From an uncultured Christensenella sp. (GTDB lineage Bacteria > Bacillota > Clostridia > Christensenellales > Borkfalkiaceae): a stretch of 64,000 nt of DNA. Below, one piece after another: positions 52,464 to 60,312 of this stretch. The notes under the pieces were generated by a model. It searched no databases, was not told the DNA's origin, and saw only the letters and a program-made list of their open reading frames with translations. Both the position numbers and the translations under genes were made by a program. The stretch spans positions 1-64,000 of the forward strand of contig CAJTUI010000006.1 in assembly GCA_910579705.1 (NCBI GenBank), in the 5' to 3' direction. The first letter of the stretch is position 1, and each line of letters begins with the position of its first letter.

Positions 52464-52586
52464 TTGAAACGTATACTTATGGGCGCGTTCGAGTTTCTTA
52501 TTTACTTGGCCGTGATTTCGGCGTACGCCTGCCTTTTGCTGGGCGAGGGCATAAAGAAAATGTTCCGCGGAAAAACGCGGAAATAG
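52464..52586 (+). CDS. Small membrane protein, 40 residues, TTG start
   Basis: Short frame behind the consensus promoter: one hydrophobic helix (FEFLIYLAVISAYACLLLGEG) followed by a basic tail (IKKMFRGKTRK). GGAG lies seven bases before the TTG; an internal ATG at codon 6 is an alternative start. The position and clear topology support a real small protein, but nothing else identifies it. Confidence 0.45.
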   Translation: MKRILMGAFEFLIYLAVISAYACLLLGEGIKKMFRGKTRK

Positions 52587-52639
52587 AGAAAGGTTTTAAC
52601 TGTCTTGTTAAAATAAATTTTTTACAGGAGGTAGAGAAT

Positions 52640-53008
52640 ATGAAAAAGAATGTTGCCGCATTCGTGCTTGCGCTTATCGGGGCGATAACGGGCTTTATCG
52701 GGGGAATACTCTGGACGGCTTTCGCCGACGCCTGCGTTTCTATAAGCGGCGAGGGCGCGTTGTGGATGGTCGGGTTTATCGTTCTCGGTCTGGGCGGTTC
52801 GCTCATAGGGCTTATCGGCGCGATACAGGCGTTCGGTTTTAAAAAAGGCGGGCTGCCGCTCATAGCCCTTGCGCTCGTACTGCAAATCGGGCAGCTTATA
52901 CTCGCTTGCGTAGCGGCCGAATCGTTTGCGTTCGTACTCAATTTCTGGACGCTGATTGCGATAGTCCTCTTTGCGATAGCCCTGTTCTTCGCGCGCAGGA
53001 AGAACTGA
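52640..53008 (+). CDS. DUF4064-like four-helix membrane protein
   Basis: 122-residue integral membrane protein with four hydrophobic helices and repeated glycine patterns (LALIGAITGFIGGILW; GLGGSLIGLIGAI), resembling DUF4064 proteins. Very strong ribosome site (AGGAGGTAGAGAAT). Probably co-transcribed with the 40-residue membrane protein under XRE control and ends in a strong terminator. Function unknown; such modules can belong to envelope-stress responses. Confidence 0.7.
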   Translation: MKKNVAAFVLALIGAITGFIGGILWTAFADACVSISGEGALWMVGFIVLGLGGSLIGLIGAIQAFGFKKGGLPLIALALVLQIGQLILACVAAESFAFVLNFWTLIAIVLFAIALFFARRKN

Positions 53009-53020
53009 TACGCCCGCAAC

Positions 53021-53054
53021 AAAAAAAGGTTCCTTGAAAAAGGAACCTTTTTTT
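53021..53054. terminator. Bidirectional intrinsic terminator
   Basis: AAAAAAAGGTTCC and GGAACCTTTTTTT around an 8-base spacer. A- and T-runs on both sides serve the two convergent genes. Confidence 0.93.
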
Positions 53055-53062
53055 ATTTGCTT

Positions 53063-54430
53063 TTATTTACAGAACGCGACGCAGGCCTTGTAAAGCGAGT
53101 ATACGTCCGCCTTGGAAATGAGTTCGTAAGGGGCGTGCATAGAGAGCACGGGAACGCCTACGTCCACGGTGTCTATGCCGAGGTTGGAGATAAATTTCGC
53201 GACCGTGCCGCCGCCGCCGATATCCACCGCGCCGAGCTCGCCCGTCTGCCAGATAACGCCGTTATCCTCGAATATATCGCGTATAAAGCCCATATACTCG
53301 GCCGAGGCGTCGTTCGTGGAAGACTTGCCGCGCGCGCCCGTGTACTTGGACACCGCCGCGCCGCAGGATATGAACGTTGTGTTGCGCTTTTCGAACGCGG
53401 AACCAAACATAGGGTCGTAACCCGCCGTAACGTCCGCGGAAATACATTTCGAGTTATATCTTACTTCTATCGGGTTAGCCTTGAACGACGCCGCTATGGT
53501 TTCGATTACGTCGGAGATGACCTTGCTCTGCATACCCGTGGTACCGTCGCTGCCGACCTCCTCCTTATCCGCAAACACCGCGAGAACGGTATGCGGGGAG
53601 TCGCAGTCGAAAACCGCGCGCATTTCGGGATAGGCGCATACCTTGTCGTCGTGCCCGTACGCGGAGATAAGCGCGCCGTCGAACCCGACGTCCCTCGCCC
53701 TTCCCGCGGGAACGAAACAGAGCTCCGAGCACTGGAAATCTATTTCGGTTATGCCGTACTTTTTGTTGAGCAGTTTCAATACAGCCGCCTTTACGCTCTC
53801 CTTCTCCTCCTCGTCGTCTACGGAGGGAAGTCCGCCGATTACGGCGTTAAGACTTTCGCCGTCTATGGCCTTGCCCAAAGTTTTCTGGCTCTGCTCCTGC
53901 GCGAGGTGGGGCAATAAATCGGTGATATAGAAAATGGGGTCGTTGTCGTCCTCGCCGACGCAGATTTCTTTCTTCTCGCCGCCGCGGAGCATTACAACGC
54001 CGTGCAGAGCGAGCGGCAAAGCCGTCCACTGATATTTCTTTATGCCGCCGTAATAGTGCGTTTTGAAATAGCAAAGCCCCGCCTCCTCGTACATCGGGTT
54101 GGGTTTCAAATCCAGTCTGGGCGAGTCGACGTGCGCGACCATTATGCGGATACCGTCCTTGGCGACGTCCTCCGTGCCCACCCTGATAAGGAATATGTTT
54201 TTGCCCCTGTTGAGGAAATAGCGCTTGTCGCCGGCTTTGAGTTTCTCGTTGAAACTGAACGGCTTGAAGCCGTTCTCTTCGGCAAGCCTGCACGCCTCCG
54301 CCGAGGCGCCGCGTTCGGTCTTGGATTTGTCGAGAAAAGCTTTGTAGCCTTCGGCGAACTCGTAAATTTTTTCAAGCTCTTTTCCGTCGGCCTCCTTATA
54401 AACGTTTTTACGCGTGTATTTAAGTTCCAT
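53063..54430 (-). CDS. M18-family zinc aminopeptidase
   Basis: Cytoplasmic dinuclear-zinc aminopeptidase I family enzyme that removes N-terminal, often acidic, residues. Metal-ligand motifs: MVAHVDSPRLDLKP (His/Asp), ADKEEVGSDGTTGMQS (catalytic and ligand Glu), YNSKCISADVTAGYDP, and the C-terminal VGVPVLSMHAPYE (His). About 455 residues. The ATG at 54430 follows AAGGAGAC; the longer frame would run through the promoter. Confidence 0.92.
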   Translation of the reverse strand: MELKYTRKNVYKEADGKELEKIYEFAEGYKAFLDKSKTERGASAEACRLAEENGFKPFSFNEKLKAGDKRYFLNRGKNIFLIRVGTEDVAKDGIRIMVAHVDSPRLDLKPNPMYEEAGLCYFKTHYYGGIKKYQWTALPLALHGVVMLRGGEKKEICVGEDDNDPIFYITDLLPHLAQEQSQKTLGKAIDGESLNAVIGGLPSVDDEEEKESVKAAVLKLLNKKYGITEIDFQCSELCFVPAGRARDVGFDGALISAYGHDDKVCAYPEMRAVFDCDSPHTVLAVFADKEEVGSDGTTGMQSKVISDVIETIAASFKANPIEVRYNSKCISADVTAGYDPMFGSAFEKRNTTFISCGAAVSKYTGARGKSSTNDASAEYMGFIRDIFEDNGVIWQTGELGAVDIGGGGTVAKFISNLGIDTVDVGVPVLSMHAPYELISKADVYSLYKACVAFCK

Positions 54431-54467
54431 ATGTGTCTCCTTTTCTGCTTGTTTATTACAGTTATTG

Positions 54468-54496
54468 ATTATAATATCATACGCCGAAAAAGTCAA
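54468..54496 (-). promoter_or_regulatory. Promoter of the M18 aminopeptidase
   Basis: TTGACT (54491-54496), 17 bp, TATAAT (54468-54473) on the minus strand. Confidence 0.75.
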
Positions 54497-54553
54497 GGCG
54501 TAAAAATAAAATTAAAATAGTTACAAAAATATTGAAATACCGCCCGCAAGTAA

Positions 54554-54582
54554 TTTACTAATTATTAATAATAGTGTATAAT
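54554..54582 (+). promoter_or_regulatory. Promoter of the Rnf operon, near-leaderless
   Basis: TTTACT (54554-54559), 17 bp, TATAAT (54577-54582). The ATG follows after nine bases with no Shine-Dalgarno sequence, so the mRNA leader would be about two or three bases. Confidence 0.6.
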
Positions 54583-54591
54583 AGTGCGGAT

Positions 54592-55176
54592 ATGAAAAAC
54601 GGAAAGTCGGCGGCAAAAAAAATAGCCACTCTCGCCGTGTTCACGGCGCTGAGCCTAATTATGTTCATAATCGAAAACCAGTTTCCGCCTATGTTTATCC
54701 CCGGCGCGAAAATGGGGCTTGCAAACATCTTTTCGTTCGCCGCGCTCATTATGTACTCGCCATTGGAGGCGTTTGCCATAGTCGCGATACGCACGGGGCT
54801 TGGCGCGGTTTACGCGGGCAACGTTTCCGCGCTTTTATACAGCTTTACGGGCGGCGTGGTTTCTATGGCCGTATCGTCGCTTTTGATGTACACGGTCTAT
54901 CCGCGCATTTCGGTTATGTCCGTCAGCGTTTGCGCGGCGGTCGCGCACAACATCACGCAGAACGTGGTGTTCGTAATTATCTCCGGCACGGCGCTTATGT
55001 TCGGCTATATGCCCTACCTCGTACTTCTCGGCATACTCTCGGGCGCAATCGTAGGCGGCGTGATTATGCTAATGTTCAAGAAAGTGCCGAAAAGCGTTTT
55101 CGAACGCGCTCTTTCCAAAAAACCGCGCGCGGCGGAAAAACAGGTTTCTCCTTCCGAAGACGGAAGTGAAATATAA
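54592..55176 (+). CDS. Gx transporter-family membrane protein
   Basis: Integral membrane protein of the family once annotated as heptaprenyl diphosphate synthase component I and now as Gx/ECF-like transporter (about 195 residues, five or six helices). Typical segments are FIIENQFPPMFIPGAKMGLANIFSFAAL and RTGLGAVYAGNVSALLYSFTGG. In related genomes this family accompanies Rnf, ApbE and NusG domain II genes, as here; it may import a quinone or flavin precursor, which is inference. The ATG at 54592 is preferred over an upstream frame extension that overlaps the promoter. Confidence 0.82.
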   Translation: MKNGKSAAKKIATLAVFTALSLIMFIIENQFPPMFIPGAKMGLANIFSFAALIMYSPLEAFAIVAIRTGLGAVYAGNVSALLYSFTGGVVSMAVSSLLMYTVYPRISVMSVSVCAAVAHNITQNVVFVIISGTALMFGYMPYLVLLGILSGAIVGGVIMLMFKKVPKSVFERALSKKPRAAEKQVSPSEDGSEI

Positions 55177-55209
55177 ACGTATAAAAAATTTTTTAAGGAG
55201 TGAAACAAG

Positions 55210-56502
55210 TTGAAAGCAGTAAAAGGAAAATACTACTTCGGCGGAGTGCACCCGCACGATATGAAAAATATCGCCAAAGACGCCGCCCTCGAAGTTCTGC
55301 CCGACGCGGAAGCCGTGGCAATTTCCACCTCGCAATCGCTCGGTAAACCCGCACTGCCCGTAGTGGAAGTCGGCGCGGAAGTGAAAGCGGGACAGGTTAT
55401 TGCAAAGGCTGACGGACTTATTTCTTCCGACGTGTTCGCAAGCATAAGCGGAACCGTTACGGAGATTAAGGAAGTCGTCGGCGCAAACGGCGCGGAAAAG
55501 TATATTTTCATTAAAGCCAACGGCAAGAACGAAACAAGCTTTCTGCCCCCTCTTTCCGACCCTTCGGCCGAAGAGATTAAGGACAGAATAAAAGACGCAG
55601 GCATCGTCGGACTGGGCGGGGCGGGGTTCCCCACCGCCGTCAAGGTCGCGCCGAAAACGCCCGTAGAGGCGCTTATCGTAAACGGCGCCGAATGCGAGCC
55701 CTATCTTACCTGCGATTACAGACTTATGCTTGAAAAGGCCGAGGAGATTGCAAAGGGCGCAAGATACATCGCAAAGGCGCTGGGCGTTACCAAAATCATT
55801 ATCGGCATAGAGGCCAACAAGCCCGACTGTATCGCGGAGTTCGAAAAGTTCGACGACATTCAGCCCGTTATACTTAAAAAACAATATCCTATGGGCGGCG
55901 AGAAACAGCTTATATACGTCACCACGGGCAGAAAAGTAGGCATCGGAAAACTTCCCGCGGACGTGGGCGTCGTCGTGCAGAACGTTGCGACCTGTTACGC
56001 CGTGTACGAGGCCGTGGAAAACGGTAAACCGCTGTATGAAAGGGTGCTTACCGTTTCGGGCAAGGCCGTCTCTCAGCCCAAAAACCTTTGGGTCAAGGTC
56101 GGCACTCCCGTCAAGGCGATAGTCGACTATTGCGGCGGCGAAAGCGTTACGCCCAAGAAAGTAGTTCAGGGCGGGCCTATGACCGGCGTTGCGATTGCAA
56201 GCTACGACGAGTACACGCACAAGACCACTTCCGGCATACTTTTGATGTCCGCCGAAGAGGCCGCCGCTGACGAGCCCACCCCCTGCCTTAACTGCGGCAA
56301 GTGCGCTGACGTGTGCCCTATGCACCTTATGCCTATGAACACGGCGTTCTATGCGTCGGCAGGCGATTTCGACGCGGCCGCAAAGTACGGACAGACCGCG
56401 GCCTGCATAGAGTGCGGCGCGTGCGAGTATATCTGTCCCGCGAAACGCCCGCTTATACAGGCTATCAGAAAGACGAAGGCTGCCCTTCGTAACAAGAAAT
56501 AG
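55210..56502 (+). CDS. rnfC: RnfC, NADH-binding Fe-S subunit of the Rnf complex
   Basis: Peripheral subunit that carries the NADH/flavin site of the ferredoxin:NAD+ oxidoreductase. N-terminal FGGVHPHDMK, the GLGGAGFPTAVKV nucleotide motif, LIVNGAECEPYLTCD, and two 4Fe-4S motifs near the end (CLNCGKCADVCP and CIECGACEYICP). 430 residues, as in Clostridia. Start is TTG after AAGGAGTGAAACAAG. A long antisense frame on the other strand is a shadow. Confidence 0.96.
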   Translation: MKAVKGKYYFGGVHPHDMKNIAKDAALEVLPDAEAVAISTSQSLGKPALPVVEVGAEVKAGQVIAKADGLISSDVFASISGTVTEIKEVVGANGAEKYIFIKANGKNETSFLPPLSDPSAEEIKDRIKDAGIVGLGGAGFPTAVKVAPKTPVEALIVNGAECEPYLTCDYRLMLEKAEEIAKGARYIAKALGVTKIIIGIEANKPDCIAEFEKFDDIQPVILKKQYPMGGEKQLIYVTTGRKVGIGKLPADVGVVVQNVATCYAVYEAVENGKPLYERVLTVSGKAVSQPKNLWVKVGTPVKAIVDYCGGESVTPKKVVQGGPMTGVAIASYDEYTHKTTSGILLMSAEEAAADEPTPCLNCGKCADVCPMHLMPMNTAFYASAGDFDAAAKYGQTAACIECGACEYICPAKRPLIQAIRKTKAALRNKK

Positions 56503-56516
56503 GAGAGCAAGAAAAA

Positions 56517-57569
56517 ATGGATAATTCAATCGTAATTTCAACCCCTCCTCACGTCAAATCCAAACGCACCACCCGCGGAATAATGATAGACGTGGCAATC
56601 GCGCTTTTACCCTGCGCAATCGCCGGCTGCGTGTTCTTCGGTTGGAGAGCGCTGATTGTAATCCTGACGGGCGTGCTGTCCTGCGTTGCGACCGAGTTCG
56701 TTTATTACTTCATAGCGAATAAGGGCTTTTCCAACAAGTGCAGGGACGCAAAACAGGTTTGCGTGAGATGGCTTAAACAGTTCGATTTCACTTCGGTTGT
56801 GACGGGCCTCATACTGGCCCTCATACTCCCGTCCTCGACGAAATGGTATATGGTTCTGATAGGCGGAATATTCTCGATTGCGGTCGTTAAAATGTTTTTC
56901 GGCGGCACGGGCAAGAACCTCGTCAACCCCGCAGCCGCAGGCCGCGTGTTTATGTTCCTGAGCTTTTCGATAGTAACCTCCTGCGCGATTGCAAGCCAGT
57001 TCGGACCCATAGTCGACAGCTCCGTGGTTATCTCGGGCGCGACAAACCTCGGCGGGCTTTTACCTTCGAAGAGCGACCCCGTAAGCAACCTCGCTCTGCT
57101 GGATTTGTTCCTCGGTACCGGCGTTGCCGGCTGTATCGGCGAAACCTGCAAACTTGCGATACTCGTCGGATATATTTACCTCGCGGTAAGAAAAGTAATC
57201 AAGTGGTATCAGCCCCTCCTCTTCATTGCGGTGTTCGGGCTCGTCGCCTGGCTGATGGGCGGTTTCTTCTATGACAAATACACGCTCGACATCAATCTGT
57301 TCTTACCGAATATCTTATCGGGCGGCGTGCTCTTCGGCGCGGTGTTTATGTTTACGGACTACGTAACCTCGCCCAAAGGCACATACGGACAGCTGGTTTA
57401 CTACGTAGCGGGCGCAATCCTTCTCGCGGTGCTCAGATACCTCACCAAGATAGAAGTAGCGTCGTTCGTAATTCTGCTTATGAACCTGTTCGTTCCCTTG
57501 ATTGACAAATACGTTATCGGCAGGCCCTTCGGCTATAAGAAAGTGAAAAAACAGAAGGAGGACAAATAA
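56517..57569 (+). CDS. rnfD: RnfD, membrane subunit with covalent FMN site
   Basis: Integral membrane subunit of the ion-pumping Rnf complex. About ten helices; GGTGKNLVNPAAAGRVF is the family signature, and SGAT at 173-176 contains the threonine (Thr176) expected to carry FMN by a phosphoester bond made by ApbE. 350 residues. It abuts rnfG without a gap. Confidence 0.96.
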   Translation: MDNSIVISTPPHVKSKRTTRGIMIDVAIALLPCAIAGCVFFGWRALIVILTGVLSCVATEFVYYFIANKGFSNKCRDAKQVCVRWLKQFDFTSVVTGLILALILPSSTKWYMVLIGGIFSIAVVKMFFGGTGKNLVNPAAAGRVFMFLSFSIVTSCAIASQFGPIVDSSVVISGATNLGGLLPSKSDPVSNLALLDLFLGTGVAGCIGETCKLAILVGYIYLAVRKVIKWYQPLLFIAVFGLVAWLMGGFFYDKYTLDINLFLPNILSGGVLFGAVFMFTDYVTSPKGTYGQLVYYVAGAILLAVLRYLTKIEVASFVILLMNLFVPLIDKYVIGRPFGYKKVKKQKEDK

Positions 57570-59057
57570 ATGACTGCTAAACAATTTTTCAAGTCCACCT
57601 CTTTCAAATGCATTGCAACCCTTCTCGGCGTGCTGCTCGTATGCGGAATTTTCCTCACGATTATGAACGGACTTCTGGAAGTCACCGAAGAGGAAAAGTT
57701 CCAGCGCGTGCTCAGCAGTATTTACGGCAAGAACGTCACCACCTCCGAGCAGAATATTTCCGATAAAAACACGGATCTGAAAGCGGCGAAGATAAACAAC
57801 GTTTACCTTGTCGAAGACGACGGGAACTATATTCTCAACGTTACGGGTAAAAACGCTTATCAGGGCAACGTAATCTGCTGGGTTGTCGTAAAGCCCTCCG
57901 CGGATAAAAAGTCCGTAGGCGGTATCGGCAACGTGAAGGTTCCCTCCACCGGCAACGACAGCCAGTCGTTCCTGAACAAAATCAGCTCGTCTATGTTCGA
58001 CCGTTTCGCACAGGACTATAAGGACGGCATTATTTACAGCTATGGCTTTGACGACAGCGACCAGGAAGGCGAAATGTATGTTAAAACCGACGCTTCCTAT
58101 ACGATGCGCGGCGTCTGCAACGCGGTAAACGGTTCCATACAGTTTATGAACGCGTTTTTGAGCGGCGGCGACATCGAGGAAGAAGACCCTTATAAGGAGT
58201 ACGCTTACCACGGCCTTATCAATATGGAAAGCACGAGCTGGGTCAAAAACGGCAGCGAAATAACTTACAGCATAGTTACCACGGGCAACGCCCCCGCCGC
58301 CTCGTTCGAAATCACGGTGACCGTTGACGAAAGCAAGACGGTAAAAGCGTTCGAAATCACGAAACACGGCTCGACCGACGGCACGGCTTACGGCGGACTG
58401 ACAATCGAGCAGTACAACGAGATAGTAGACGCGAACGTAGCCAAGTTTATAGGAAAAGACGCAGACTACTTCGCGGGTATTCTCGGCGAGGACGAAAAAG
58501 CGGCCACGAACGCGGGCTTTGCGGATAACGAGCTTACTTCGGGCGCAACCAAGAGCACGGTGCTCTGCCTTGCCGCCGCCGCGTTTGCAACGTCCAACTA
58601 TGAATTGATAATCAACACGCTCGAATATACAAGCAGAATCGATATGGAAAATACGGGCTGGACGGTTGCCGACGGCGAAATCACTTTTACGATTAAAACG
58701 CTGAAAAACGCGCCCGCAGACCCGTTCGAAATAACGGTAACGGTCGGCGCGGACAAAACGATAACGGCGTTAGAAATTACGAAACACGGCTCGACCGACG
58801 GCACGGCTTACGGCGGACTGACAATCGATGAATATAACGCGATTGTAGACGCTAACGCCGCGAAACTTATCGGAAAAGGCCTCGATTACTTCAAAGCCGT
58901 TCTCGACGACGAGGGCACGAACGCGGGCTTTGCGGATAACGAGCTTTCTTCGGGCGCAACCAAGAGCACGGTGCTCTGCCTCTCGGCGGCAGCGTTTGCG
59001 GTTGCCAACTACGATTACTGCTTAACCCACGTCGGCGGAGGTGAATCAAATGAATAA
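57570..59057 (+). CDS. rnfG: RnfG fused to two extra FMN-binding repeats
   Basis: Membrane-anchored flavoprotein subunit of Rnf. A helix at about 13-33 is followed by an RnfG-like domain to about 205. Unlike the usual protein of about 200 residues, it continues with two FMN-binding-like repeats (about 218-349 and 357-485), each holding ITKHGSTDGTAYGGLTI and a flavinylation motif SGATKST (324-330 and 461-467). The RnfG-like domain itself reads TDASYTMRG where S/T-GAT is expected, so it seems to lack the canonical site. The repeats are nearly identical in DNA over 50 bp. It overlaps rnfE by 8 bp. Confidence 0.92.
   Translation: MTAKQFFKSTSFKCIATLLGVLLVCGIFLTIMNGLLEVTEEEKFQRVLSSIYGKNVTTSEQNISDKNTDLKAAKINNVYLVEDDGNYILNVTGKNAYQGNVICWVVVKPSADKKSVGGIGNVKVPSTGNDSQSFLNKISSSMFDRFAQDYKDGIIYSYGFDDSDQEGEMYVKTDASYTMRGVCNAVNGSIQFMNAFLSGGDIEEEDPYKEYAYHGLINMESTSWVKNGSEITYSIVTTGNAPAASFEITVTVDESKTVKAFEITKHGSTDGTAYGGLTIEQYNEIVDANVAKFIGKDADYFAGILGEDEKAATNAGFADNELTSGATKSTVLCLAAAAFATSNYELIINTLEYTSRIDMENTGWTVADGEITFTIKTLKNAPADPFEITVTVGADKTITALEITKHGSTDGTAYGGLTIDEYNAIVDANAAKLIGKGLDYFKAVLDDEGTNAGFADNELSSGATKSTVLCLSAAAFAVANYDYCLTHVGGGESNE
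58359..58408 (+). repeat. Direct repeat copy 1 inside rnfG
   Basis: A 50-bp stretch is identical to 58779-58828, exactly 420 bp downstream. It marks a recent tandem duplication of the FMN-binding module; the flanking GCGGGCTTTGCGGATAACGA blocks also recur. Confidence 0.9.
58779..58828 (+). repeat. Direct repeat copy 2 inside rnfG
   Basis: Second identical copy of the 50-bp block at 58359-58408. Recombination between the copies would delete or add exactly one module in frame. Confidence 0.9.
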
Positions 59058-59697
59058 GTATAAGAAAATAACCCTTGACGGACTTATCTTTCAGAACCCC
59101 ACGTTTATGCTGGTGCTCGGAACCTGCCCCACCCTCGGCCTTATTAACTCTGCGTTCTCCGCAATGGGTATGGGTCTTACGGTTGTGGTTATCCTCACGC
59201 TCAGCAACCTGTTGATTTCTCTTTTGAGAAAGGTTATACCAAACGAAGTGCGTATACCCTGCTATATCGTAATCATAGCTACGCTGGTTACGTTTGCGAG
59301 AATGTTTTTACAGAAATTCCTGCCCGATTTGTACGACAGCCTCGGCGGATTCCTCGCCCTGATAGTCGTCAACTGCATTATCCTCGGCAGAGCGGAGGCG
59401 TTTGCCAACAAGCACAACGTACTCGAATCCGCGCTGGACGGTGTATCGCAGGGGCTCGGTTTCACCGCGGCGCTTACTCTTATGGGCGTTATCTGCGAAT
59501 TCCTCGGTAAAGGCTCGCTCTTCGGTTATGAAATTATGTCTTTCAAAATCGCTATGCTTGCAACCCCTGCGGGCGCGTTCCTTGTCTACGGCCTGTGCAT
59601 TGCGGTGTTCGTATACGTTATCGACGGTTTCGAGAGAGCAAGGCGCGTAAAAGCAAACAAGCTTGCGCGCGAAAATATGTTGACGGAGGTTGCGTAA
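59050..59697 (+). CDS. rnfE: RnfE, membrane subunit of the Rnf complex
   Basis: Six-helix membrane subunit paired with RnfA around a 2Fe-2S centre. NPTFMLVLGTCPTLGLINSAFSAMGMG contains one conserved cysteine and VNCIILGRAEAFA the other. 215 residues. ATG at 59050 after GGAGG, overlapping the rnfG stop. Confidence 0.96.
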   Translation: MNKYKKITLDGLIFQNPTFMLVLGTCPTLGLINSAFSAMGMGLTVVVILTLSNLLISLLRKVIPNEVRIPCYIVIIATLVTFARMFLQKFLPDLYDSLGGFLALIVVNCIILGRAEAFANKHNVLESALDGVSQGLGFTAALTLMGVICEFLGKGSLFGYEIMSFKIAMLATPAGAFLVYGLCIAVFVYVIDGFERARRVKANKLARENMLTEVA

Positions 59698-59700
59698 TTT

Positions 59701-60300
59701 ATGGCTACTTTTATTGCGATAGTTCTTGCCGCCGTGCTTACAAACAACTTTATCACGGTTAAGACCTACGGCGTGTGCCCCTTCCTCGGCGTTTCGAAAA
59801 ATACGTCCTCGGCAACGGGTATGGGAATTGCGGTTACGCTGGTTATGGTGCTTGCAACGCTTGTCACTTATCCCATCTACACGTACGTGATGGTTCCGCT
59901 CAAAATAGAATTTCTGGAAATTATCTTCTTTATTTTCATAATCGCCTCGCTCGTTCAGATGCTTGAAAAGATTATTCAGAAGGTTTCGCCCTCGCTCTAC
60001 GGCGCAATGGGCATATACCTCCCTCTTATCACTACGAACTGCGCGGTTCTCGGCGTGACCGAACTTGTTATCGGAGATATGTCCAAGTTCCTTGCGGGCG
60101 CAAGTATGAACATCGGCTGGGCGGCGTTGTATGCGCTGTTTGCGGGCCTCGGTTTCACGCTTGTTATGATTATAATGAGCGGTATGCGCGAAAAACTCAA
60201 CTACTACAAAACGCCCAAAGCGATTGCGGGCTTCCCCATAGCGATGGTAACGGCGTGCTTTATATGTATGGCGTTCACCGTGTTCAGCTATATATCCTAA
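59701..60300 (+). CDS. rnfA: RnfA, membrane subunit of the Rnf complex
   Basis: Inverse-topology partner of RnfE. Motifs LTNNFITVKTYGVCPFLGVSK and ITTNCAVLGVTEL provide the conserved cysteines for the intramembrane Fe-S centre. 199 residues. GGAGGTT precedes the ATG, overlapping the rnfE end. Confidence 0.96.
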   Translation: MATFIAIVLAAVLTNNFITVKTYGVCPFLGVSKNTSSATGMGIAVTLVMVLATLVTYPIYTYVMVPLKIEFLEIIFFIFIIASLVQMLEKIIQKVSPSLYGAMGIYLPLITTNCAVLGVTELVIGDMSKFLAGASMNIGWAALYALFAGLGFTLVMIIMSGMREKLNYYKTPKAIAGFPIAMVTACFICMAFTVFSYIS

Positions 60301-60312
60301 GGAGGTAGAAAA

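Noticed and set aside
55069..56541. 490-residue open frame on the minus strand
   Set aside because: It lies antisense to rnfC, which has clear Fe-S motifs and a ribosome site; its residue composition is that of a shadow frame.
57315..58367. 350-residue minus-strand frame
   Set aside because: Antisense to rnfD and rnfG, with no start site or recognisable domain.
58200..59057. Separate FMN-binding gene fused by a sequencing error to rnfG
   Set aside because: The frame is continuous with no internal start and ribosome site, and the duplicated modules keep phase; a true fusion is more likely.
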